Shown here piece after piece: positions 1-5,412 of a stretch of DNA of 7,102 bases. This stretch comes from JBLIDK01 sp047632595. GTDB lineage: Bacteria; Bacteroidota; Bacteroidia; Sphingobacteriales; Sphingobacteriaceae. The position numbers and the translations under genes were made by a program. The stretch covers positions 1 to 7,102 of the forward strand of contig JBLIDK010000072.1 in the NCBI GenBank assembly GCA_047632595.1. Direction: 5' to 3'. The stretch's first letter is position 1. Every line of letters starts with the position of its first letter. The notes under the pieces are model-generated. The model searched no databases. It was not told the origin of the DNA and saw only the letters and a program-made list of their open reading frames with translations.

Positions 1-156
1 GAAGATATAGAATGTAAAATGAAAATGATGATTGATGACAAGGATTTAAGGGATAATCTTGGGCTATTGGCTTTAAAACATTCTACAAGTTTTAGCTGGC
101 GAAAAACGGCAGAAGAAACATTAAGTATTTACGAGAGAATTATTAATCAAGGATAA
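1..156 (+). CDS. Glycosyltransferase, GT4-like, C-terminal fragment (5' end outside the window)
   Basis: An open frame runs from the first base to a TAA at 154-156 and encodes the last 51 residues of a protein. The ending, with FSWRKTAEETLSIYERI close to the C-terminus, is the usual final helix of GT-B fold family 4 glycosyltransferases, where an F-S-W triplet precedes the helix that crosses back to the N-terminal domain. Such enzymes transfer a sugar from a nucleotide-sugar to glycans or lipids at the cytoplasmic membrane. The catalytic part is not in the window, so donor and acceptor cannot be named. It is the only plus-strand gene seen. It converges with the minus-strand tRNA and glycosyltransferase genes across a gap of about 480 bases. 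A second glycosyltransferase of another family lies beyond the tRNAs, so this may be the edge of a polysaccharide or glycan locus. Family assignment rests on one short motif. Confidence 0.7.
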   Translation, partial: EDIECKMKMMIDDKDLRDNLGLLALKHSTSFSWRKTAEETLSIYERIINQG

Positions 157-201
157 GATTTATTTATTTTGAATAATGATTAAAACTTTACGTGGCAATA
201 T

Positions 202-241
202 GGAATTCAGTTTAAGCAAACATGTTGTTAAATTGAATTCT
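202..241 (+). terminator. Strong hairpin downstream of the GT4-like gene, possible transcript 3' end
   Basis: The arms 203-215 (GAATTCAGTTTAA) and 228-240 (TTAAATTGAATTC) pair over 13 bp with a single G-U pair, and a further G-U at 202/241 extends the stem. Inside the 12-nt loop, 217-219 can pair with 225-227. A second 8-bp inverted repeat, AATAATGA at 172-179 and TCATTATT at 241-248, can enclose the hairpin. It starts about 45 nt after the stop codon, where a 3'-end structure would be expected. There is no U-run after the stem, so it is not a classical intrinsic terminator; it could instead stabilise or process the 3' end. Confidence 0.4.
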
Positions 242-319
242 CATTATTAGTAGATTCGATCAAGTCGAAACTGCGCTCCTCCTGCTCTAAACCCACACTC
301 AATACTTCCTTTGCGGGTG

Positions 320-354
320 TTATCAATCCTTACATCTCGTTTCACTCGGTTCTC
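320..354 (+). repeat. 35-bp intergenic repeat, copy 1
   Basis: This unit matches the one at 403-437 at 31 of 35 positions in the same orientation. Its core CTCGTTTCACTCG is identical in both. The four differences are all transitions (A/G, C/T, G/A, T/C), as expected from drift after duplication. The spacing between copies is 48 bases and there is no third copy, so this is not a CRISPR array. Confidence 0.6.
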
Positions 355-402
355 GGAATCTTATTTAGTAATGTTATTTGGGAAATATAAGTGTGAGTTT
401 AG

Positions 403-437
403 TTATCGATCCTTATATCTCGTTTCACTCGATTCCC
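403..437 (+). repeat. 35-bp intergenic repeat, copy 2
   Basis: Second copy of the unit at 320-354, with 31 of 35 bases identical and the same orientation. A short GTGTGAGTTTAG lies just before it at 391-402, and similar GTGTGAG text recurs at 529-535, which suggests the repeat belongs to a larger, partly eroded family. Confidence 0.6.
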
Positions 438-577
438 AGGCTCGATGAGTCCCTTTCGGAAAAGGTCAACATTCAATGAATACGTTTAAACGCAAAATGC
501 CGAACACAACTATAAAAAGCGAGTTTGAGTGTGAGTATTGAGGGAAAATCAGTTTAATAAAGTCTAAACTTTAAAGC

Positions 578-631
578 AAAAAAAAACAGTTTAAAGCTTT
601 GTCTCTTACTCAAGACTCTTGCTCTAAACTG
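578..631 (-). terminator. Intrinsic terminator of the tRNA-Gly/tRNA-Leu transcript
   Basis: Read on the minus strand, CAGTTTAGAGC (631 to 621) pairs with GCTTTAAACTG (597 to 587) to give an 11-bp stem with one G-U pair and a 23-nt loop. It is followed at once by nine T residues (586 to 578). It lies 7 bases beyond the end of tRNA-Leu and so should end the tRNA transcript, and that of any read-through from the genes upstream. The long loop is unusual. A competing 12-bp inverted repeat uses 625-636 with 545-556. Confidence 0.75.
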
Positions 632-637
632 ATTTTG

Positions 638-722
638 TACCCGGGGCGGGACTTGAACCCGCACGGACGCAATGTCCATTGGATTTTAAGTCCAACGTGT
701 CTACCAATTCCACCACCCGGGC
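638..722 (-). tRNA. tRNA-Leu (UAA anticodon)
   Basis: An 85-nt gene that folds as a class II tRNA. The 7-bp acceptor stem GCCCGGG (722 to 716) pairs with CCCGGGT (645 to 639), with a G-U at the first pair. The D-arm carries the TGGTAGAC type sequence. The anticodon stem TTGGA/TCCAA encloses a loop with anticodon TAA, there is a long variable arm (TGGACATTGCGTCCG region), and the T-arm is GCGGG-TTCAAGT-CCCGC. The discriminator is A, as expected for leucine tRNAs, and CCA is not encoded and must be added by the nucleotidyltransferase. It follows tRNA-Gly by 28 bases and shares its transcript; the terminator follows directly. Confidence 0.96.
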
Positions 723-736
723 AGACACTCTGTTAA

Positions 737-752
737 CTCAGTGCTAACTGAG
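737..752. other. Small hairpin between the two tRNAs
   Basis: CTCAGT (737-742) and ACTGAG (747-752) form a 6-bp stem with a 4-base loop in the spacer between tRNA-Gly and tRNA-Leu. It overlaps the last two bases of mature tRNA-Gly (751-752). It could take part in processing of the dicistronic precursor or be accidental; there is no T-run, so it is not a terminator. Confidence 0.3.
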
Positions 753-823
753 CGAGAAACGAGACTCGAACTCGCGACCCCAACCTTGGCAAGGTTGTGC
801 TCTACCAACTGAGCTATTCTCGC
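751..823 (-). tRNA. tRNA-Gly (GCC anticodon)
   Basis: A 73-nt gene with a perfect 7-bp acceptor stem: GCGAGAA (823 to 817) with TTCTCGC (758 to 752). The D-arm is AGCTCAGTTGGTAGAGC, the anticodon stem CAACC/GGTTG surrounds the loop TTGCCAA with anticodon GCC, and the T-loop is TTCGAGT. The discriminator base is U, typical of bacterial glycine tRNAs, and CCA is not encoded. It is the first tRNA of a two-tRNA transcript with tRNA-Leu and lies just downstream of the family 2 glycosyltransferase on the same strand. Confidence 0.96.
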
Positions 824-852
824 TTATAACCGTTTTGATGACTAACGGGCTG

Positions 853-860
853 CAAATATA
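853..860 (-). promoter_or_regulatory. Probable -7 box of the tRNA promoter (TATATTTG)
   Basis: On the minus strand TATATTTG matches the Bacteroidota consensus TAnnTTTG exactly. It ends about 29 bases before the first base of tRNA-Gly, so transcription would start near 846 and leave a leader of roughly 20 nt. No clear TTG-type -33 box is seen at the expected distance; the upstream stretch is only T-rich. The position directly after the glycosyltransferase stop codon would give the tRNAs their own promoter independent of the genes upstream. Confidence 0.5.
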
Positions 861-871
861 AGTATTCACAT

Positions 872-1873
872 TTAACAGAAGAAAAAGAAATGATCATTTT
901 CACTTAATTCTTTTTCATTAAGCATTTTCTTGATTTTTTCTTGCTCTCCCCTTTGAGATACAGCAATTACTACCTGTTGATTATCAGTTATATCAGAATA
1001 TAGAAAAAGTATTTTTCCGTAAATATTGTGATTCACTTTTTTTAAATTATTTGTTGCCCATTTGAAGTCAATCTTCATTTCGATCAAGACTTTGGCCAAA
1101 GTTTTTCCTTTTGGGCCTGCTCCAAGCAAAATAAGCTCTTTATTTTCATCTTTTTCAAGCTCCAAAAAGTACTTTAATTTGAGTTGGTAAAAGTGTTGGT
1201 TCTTGTACTGTTCTAAATTTCTTGATGCTCGCTCTGGATGATCTCTCCAATAATGCAAAACCTCATTCACGCCTACAACTTTTACCTTGTTTTGGTACAA
1301 ACGGAATACGAAATCATAGTCTTCTGGATATTCTAGGTCAGTAAACCCTCCTATTCCCTTAAAATCCTCCATTTTCATCATCCATGAAGGAGATGGAATG
1401 ACACATTCCTTATAGATTTCTGAATAATGTGAGTTGTTAGTGTTAAACTGATTTAACCAGTGGGCATACTTCAAAAAACCATTACCTAAATCATCATTTG
1501 AGAAGTATTGGACATTTGTACAGCTTATTGCTCTAGTCTTTGAGCCTGACAAGGCATTTAAAAGCTTCTCAAGCTTTAGCGGATGCATTCGGTCATCAGC
1601 GTCCATTCGGGTAATATACTCGCCTAATACTTTAGATGAGGCTAATTGTAAGGCCGGTAGAATTCCTATGCCGTGGTTTTTGAAAACAGTAATTCTATTA
1701 TCTCGTGAAGCAAATAGAGTTAGAATTTCAAAGCTATTGTCCTCACTATGGTCATCAACAGCTAAAAGTTGCCAATTAGAATGGGTTTGAGCTAAAATAG
1801 ACTCAATACATTCTACCAAGTGCTTGCCCTCATTCTTAAAGGGCATTACAATAGATATTACCGGTTGATTCAG
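872..1873 (-). CDS. Glycosyltransferase family 2 with C-terminal Rossmann-like domain; start uncertain
   Basis: A GT-A fold enzyme that would transfer a sugar from a nucleotide-sugar at the cytoplasmic face of the membrane. Numbered from the proposed start (333 residues), PVISIVMPFKNEG is at 4-16, VDDHSEDNS near 39-47 (nucleotide-binding Asp pair), the metal-binding RMDADD at 89-94, and an EDYDF segment near 184-188 supplies the likely catalytic acid. The last 85 or so residues form a separate region starting ELILLGAGPKGKTL, with a glycine-rich GxGxxG pattern at 251-256 suggestive of a Rossmann-like fold; its role is unknown. The first ATG is at 1846, but the conserved first strand (PVISIV) is encoded just upstream in the same frame, so I place the start at the CTG at 1873, giving MNQPVISIV. 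No ATG, GTG or TTG exists between the TAA at 1885 and 1846. If 1846 were the true start (324 residues), the enzyme would lack its first strand. No transmembrane segment is seen. Donor and acceptor are unknown. Confidence 0.85.
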   Translation of the reverse strand: MNQPVISIVMPFKNEGKHLVECIESILAQTHSNWQLLAVDDHSEDNSFEILTLFASRDNRITVFKNHGIGILPALQLASSKVLGEYITRMDADDRMHPLKLEKLLNALSGSKTRAISCTNVQYFSNDDLGNGFLKYAHWLNQFNTNNSHYSEIYKECVIPSPSWMMKMEDFKGIGGFTDLEYPEDYDFVFRLYQNKVKVVGVNEVLHYWRDHPERASRNLEQYKNQHFYQLKLKYFLELEKDENKELILLGAGPKGKTLAKVLIEMKIDFKWATNNLKKVNHNIYGKILFLYSDITDNQQVVIAVSQRGEQEKIKKMLNEKELSENDHFFFFC

Positions 1874-1882
1874 AAGAATTGC

Positions 1883-2449
1883 TTAAAAGAACTTGTACCT
1901 AAGTTCAATTGTAGGTAAGAAGTCGAAACTAGCGTCGAAATTTTCGCTAAACGAATCTCTGAAATAAAGCTCAGGACGTAGTTCAACTTCAATAAAAGGA
2001 ACAGAAATTCCAATTGATGGGCTTAGACCGTAGTTTAAAACTGTAGGGCTAATTTCATCTGAAGGATTTTCAAATGTTGAAGCACCCTCAATTTTTTTAT
2101 AATAACGAGCAGTAGCACCAACACCCATATAAAATACAGGAAGTTTTAAGTATCTATAAGAATAAGTAAGCCCTGCTCCTACGTATTGTGCATCAAAGGC
2201 TTCTTCAATGTTGTTTTCATTCACAGTTGTCGCACTATAATTTAAGTATACTCCCTGAATTCCAACAAAATGCTTTAAAACATTCAAATTCGCTGAAATG
2301 CCAGCTTCAATGGGTGCTTTATCTATAACAATATCTTTTTGAAATGGAACAATGGCTCCTGCAAATAACCCTGCACTTAAGCTTGCTTGAGAAAATGCAA
2401 CCGTGCTAAAGAATAAAGCAATTACTAAAAATAGGTTTTTCTTATTCAT
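1883..2449 (-). CDS. Small outer-membrane beta-barrel protein, function unknown
   Basis: This 188-residue protein starts with a clear signal peptide (MNKKNLFLVIALFFSTVAFS, cleavage likely near the Gln at 21), a form common in Bacteroidota. The mature part is rich in short alternating hydrophobic/aromatic strands, such as YVGAGLTYSYRYLKLPVFY and VEVELRPELYF-like segments, and ends in ELRYKFF with a C-terminal Phe, the usual BAM recognition ending of barrel proteins. Its size fits an eight-stranded barrel of the PorT/OmpX-like kind, but I cannot name a family. The ATG at 2449 is well placed before the signal peptide. The gene lies 53 bases after the polyferredoxin gene and its stop codon is in the same frame as, and only 9 nt from, the proposed start of the glycosyltransferase, so it may be cotranscribed with both. 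No convincing promoter is visible in the 53-base gap. Confidence 0.75.
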   Translation of the reverse strand: MNKKNLFLVIALFFSTVAFSQASLSAGLFAGAIVPFQKDIVIDKAPIEAGISANLNVLKHFVGIQGVYLNYSATTVNENNIEEAFDAQYVGAGLTYSYRYLKLPVFYMGVGATARYYKKIEGASTFENPSDEISPTVLNYGLSPSIGISVPFIEVELRPELYFRDSFSENFDASFDFLPTIELRYKFF

Positions 2450-2502
2450 GTCACTAAAATAATAGGTTTATGATTAAGAATAGAATTTGAAGTGATAAAA
2501 TA

Positions 2503-4080
2503 TTATACTTTTTCTAAATGTTGAACCAAATCAATCTCCTCAGGACGAATATATCCATTAAATCTCCCGTCTTCATCTGCTGATTCTAAGTTTAGCACAC
2601 CACGCGGACAAACAGCAGAACAAATTCCACAACCCACACACGAAGATCGAATTATTGGCTCCCCTCTTTGTGCATACCACTTTACGTCAATACCCATTTC
2701 GCAGTGAGTTGAGCAATTACCACATGAAATGCATTGCCCGCCATTGGTAGTTATTCTAAATTTAGACTTGAAGCGTTGTACTAGTCCTAAATAAGCTGCC
2801 AACGGACAACCAAAACGGCACCACATTCTATTTCCCATTAAGGGATAAAAACCAGTACCAATAACCCCTGCGAAAACAGAGCCAATCCCAAAGCCGTACC
2901 ATTTCCGTACATCGTAACTATTTAACCCTGCAATAGTGCTGTTTTGAGTGAAGTAAGTATATAAAACAGCTCCGGTCATTACAACCGCAAATACCAAAAC
3001 TCCATGAATTAAGTATCTTTCAATTTTCCAAGCTTTAATACCGTTATCGCTTAAGTGACGAAACGAATCACCAGCAGTTTCGGCCAAGCCACCACAGCCA
3101 CAAACCCAGCTACAATACCATCTTTTACCAAAAAAGTAAACAAAAACAGGAACTCCAATGCCAATTAGGGCTAAACCCCATCCCAACATAAAAAAGCCAA
3201 TAGTTCCTTGTGCCATTAAGTCGTTTAAACGATATTCAAAAAAGAATGAATAATCTAAAGGCCAAATGTTCTTTAAATCAATAGCTGGCAATGATAATGA
3301 TTGCAGAACTTGTGGTATCGCGAAAGCAAAAGCCACTTGGAAAAACATAACCGAAAGAGTTCTTAATTTTTGGTACTTATTATGTCGGTATTTAATTATG
3401 AAACGAATTCCCATTACAACCACGGCAATGGTATAAAAACAGCCATATAAAAACCATTGGCTAGCAGCAGAACCACTCATTTTAACAGCCAAAGGGTCTA
3501 AAAGATAGATCCACTCCGTTAAATAAGCCGGAAACCAGTATAAAACCACATAAAAGCTTATCAGTAACGAGCCTAAGCTCATACCAATCCACCCTCTGTA
3601 GGTTAACGATTTAAAGAAAATTCCGTTGTTTTTAATTCCTGGAGGTGCATCTTTTATTGTAGCCAAAACATGAATTAAGGAGGCGAATATCCCCGAAATA
3701 AAAGTTAACCAACCTAAGGTTTTAGCATTGTTTTTCACTTTTCCTACTAAACTTGCCTTGGCCACATACAACACCTTTTCTGAAGTACTGTAAATTTCTT
3801 TGTCCCACTCCTTATTAGCTCTTACTGTTTCATTGTGCGTATCAATTGCTTGATTTATGTCGCTTACAAACGACGCTTTGTTGGTATAGGTTTTACCAAT
3901 AATTGGCTCCAACAAGGGAGAAATGTAGGTTGCTTTTTCTCCAAATACAGAATCCACGGAAGATTGCTCTAGGGTGAAATTACCCATGAACAACGTAGCT
4001 AATAACAATACAAAGGATGCCAAAAATACAGTCATACCCGCATTTTTACTAAATTTTGAAAGAGTAGTGTGCTTTGACAT
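2503..4080 (-). CDS. Membrane-bound polyferredoxin of the NapH/NosR/CcoG type
   Basis: A 525-residue electron-transfer protein of the cytoplasmic membrane. I see eight likely membrane segments (about 14-32, 121-140, 163-183, 208-229, 241-258, 291-316, 357-377, 395-413). By the positive-inside rule the N-terminus, the Cys motifs and the C-terminal domain face the cytoplasm, and an 85-residue loop (34-118) faces the periplasm. After segment 6 comes WYCSWVCGCGG (Cys323, 327, 329) and after segment 8 WCRFGCP (Cys421, 425), the paired CxxxC signature of NapH/NosR-like proteins. Two 4Fe-4S sites follow: Cys450/453/456/460 and Cys481/484/487/491. The first lacks the usual Pro after its last Cys (CEMGI); the second has it (CPRGV). 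Such proteins pass electrons between quinols or soluble carriers and a partner reductase. The FAD oxidoreductase gene ends 2 nt before this ATG, so it is the obvious partner. It is not a standard NapH (too long) nor NosR (no FMN-binding periplasmic domain seen). The physiological acceptor is unknown. Confidence 0.88.
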   Translation of the reverse strand: MSKHTTLSKFSKNAGMTVFLASFVLLLATLFMGNFTLEQSSVDSVFGEKATYISPLLEPIIGKTYTNKASFVSDINQAIDTHNETVRANKEWDKEIYSTSEKVLYVAKASLVGKVKNNAKTLGWLTFISGIFASLIHVLATIKDAPPGIKNNGIFFKSLTYRGWIGMSLGSLLISFYVVLYWFPAYLTEWIYLLDPLAVKMSGSAASQWFLYGCFYTIAVVVMGIRFIIKYRHNKYQKLRTLSVMFFQVAFAFAIPQVLQSLSLPAIDLKNIWPLDYSFFFEYRLNDLMAQGTIGFFMLGWGLALIGIGVPVFVYFFGKRWYCSWVCGCGGLAETAGDSFRHLSDNGIKAWKIERYLIHGVLVFAVVMTGAVLYTYFTQNSTIAGLNSYDVRKWYGFGIGSVFAGVIGTGFYPLMGNRMWCRFGCPLAAYLGLVQRFKSKFRITTNGGQCISCGNCSTHCEMGIDVKWYAQRGEPIIRSSCVGCGICSAVCPRGVLNLESADEDGRFNGYIRPEEIDLVQHLEKV

Positions 4081-4082
4081 AG

Positions 4083-5411
4083 TTAAAATATTGAGGCTAT
4101 AAGTGAAGGTCTTTTTATTGATTTGATTGAAGTTCCAAATTGAGCGTTATATGCTGCAATTATTTGATCTTCGTTTTTAGTGTAAAATTCAGGGTCAAAA
4201 TTCCCTTCTGGCAGGTGTTCTAAACAATATTCTAAACTCTTTCCTTTTCGAATCCATCTTTCTGCCACATCATGACGGAAACGCATCCCAAAAAAGTTCA
4301 AGCCAACTAGGGTTTTAGATTCTTTATTCCATGTAATTCTAAATGCTCTGTAATTTTTGGAGTCTTCCCAATACCAGGTATCTTCAGTTTCGGTAGCATT
4401 GCTAAACATCATACCATAGGTTTGATATTCTAAGTCAAAAAACTTAGCTGAATTGTACCAAGTGCCACGTTCATATTCTCGTTTTTTACCACAAATGGTA
4501 CTAGCGAGGGCTTTTCCTTGCATTTTTCCTGTGTACCATAACTGTTCTACAGGTGCATGGCCTGGTTTTGGTTCTCTAAATTGAGCACAGTCACCTAAGG
4601 CATAAACATCTGTAATATTGGTTTCAAGAAAGTTGTTGACCATAATACCTCGTTGGATTTCTAAGTCAGAATCTTTAAGAAAATCAACAGCAGGACTCAC
4701 ACCAGCAGTTAATCCAACAATATCAGCTTCTAGCTTTACCCCTTTTTTGGTTGTAATGTATTCGGCTTTACCATTTGAACCTGCATGAACTTCAGCTAAT
4801 TCATCTTCATAGATAATTTCGGCATCATGTTTAGCCATTTCACGCGCTATAAGGGTTGATTCTTCTTTAGGTAGAATATTGCCCCAATAATGTGTTTCAC
4901 GAACAAGGTATGTAACCTCAATGCCTCTAGTAAGAAGCATTTCACCAAGCTCTACTCCTATTAATCCACCACCAACAATTACAGCTTTTTTGGCTCCAAC
5001 TGTATTATGTTCTAATGTTTCAAGATCTTGGTAAGAATATAATCCCTGTACCCCAGGTAAATCTTGTCCGGGCCAACCAAACATGTTGCTTTTTGATCCT
5101 GTGGCTAAAACTAGTTTATCGTATGAAATATTTTGACCACTTTTTAAGACTAAGCTTTTATTCTTGTAATCAACATTCTCAACCCAATCAAATACTAAGT
5201 CAATTCTATTTTTCTGCCAGAAGTAATCTTCATAAGGTTTGGTGTTTTCAAACCTCATATGGCCCATGTAAATATACATTAGCGCAGTTCTTGAATAATG
5301 GTATTCAGTTTCTCCAGAAATAATAACTATTTCGGCTGAAGAATCCATTTTACGAATGTACCGGGCTGTAGTTACCCCAGAAACCCCATTTCCAATTATT
5401 ACAACCTTCAT
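4083..5411 (-). CDS. FAD-dependent NAD(P)-linked oxidoreductase (pyridine nucleotide reductase fold, NirB/rubredoxin-reductase-like)
   Basis: A soluble 442-residue flavoprotein with two dinucleotide-binding domains. The N-terminal FAD site is VVIIGNGVSG (Gly7, 9, 12); LVLATGS at about 101-107 is the typical ATG motif; VIVGGGLIGVELGEML (Gly147-149, Gly152) is the NAD(P) site; and VYALGDCAQF (269-278) carries the FAD-ribityl Asp274. The YHYSRTALMYIY segment near 37-48 matches the nitrite-reductase NADH-binding and rubredoxin/ferredoxin-reductase branch. There is no CxxC redox disulfide in the first domain, so it is not a thioredoxin- or lipoamide-type reductase. It would oxidise NAD(P)H, or run in reverse, and exchange electrons with a one-electron carrier. 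The C-terminal 120 or so residues (EYQTYGMMFSN, MRFRHDVAERWI) form a family-specific reductase C-terminal domain. The gene lies 1 nt after the DUF547 gene and 2 nt before the polyferredoxin gene, a strong case for translational coupling and joint function. An A-rich stretch, not a Shine-Dalgarno, precedes the ATG. Confidence 0.9.
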   Translation of the reverse strand: MKVVIIGNGVSGVTTARYIRKMDSSAEIVIISGETEYHYSRTALMYIYMGHMRFENTKPYEDYFWQKNRIDLVFDWVENVDYKNKSLVLKSGQNISYDKLVLATGSKSNMFGWPGQDLPGVQGLYSYQDLETLEHNTVGAKKAVIVGGGLIGVELGEMLLTRGIEVTYLVRETHYWGNILPKEESTLIAREMAKHDAEIIYEDELAEVHAGSNGKAEYITTKKGVKLEADIVGLTAGVSPAVDFLKDSDLEIQRGIMVNNFLETNITDVYALGDCAQFREPKPGHAPVEQLWYTGKMQGKALASTICGKKREYERGTWYNSAKFFDLEYQTYGMMFSNATETEDTWYWEDSKNYRAFRITWNKESKTLVGLNFFGMRFRHDVAERWIRKGKSLEYCLEHLPEGNFDPEFYTKNEDQIIAAYNAQFGTSIKSIKRPSLIASIF

Positions 5412-5412
5412 A

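Larger units (their letters stand above)
157..637. other. Gene-free intergenic stretch with diverged repeats
   Basis: No reading frame here looks like a protein. The stretch holds a hairpin near 202-241, a duplicated 35-bp unit (320-354 and 403-437), scattered shorter repeats such as CTCCTGCTCTAAAC at 279-292 with a 13/14 match at 616-629, a 9-bp inverted pair CTCAATACT (298-306) and AGTATTGAG (534-542), and the tRNA terminator at 578-631. Convergent transcription enters from both sides. The repeated pieces resemble decayed intergenic repeat elements rather than a gene remnant. Confidence 0.6.

Noticed and set aside
320..437. CRISPR array
   Set aside because: Only two imperfect copies exist, with 4 mismatches, no third repeat and no cas genes nearby.
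830..848. Terminator between the glycosyltransferase and tRNA-Gly
   Set aside because: The CCGTT/AACGG stem is only 5 bp, has a 9-base loop and no T-run on the minus strand.
5015..5323. Plus-strand open frame of 102 codons
   Set aside because: It is antisense to the well-supported FAD oxidoreductase, has no recognisable domain or signal, and its amino-acid pattern is what results from reading a coding gene on the wrong strand.
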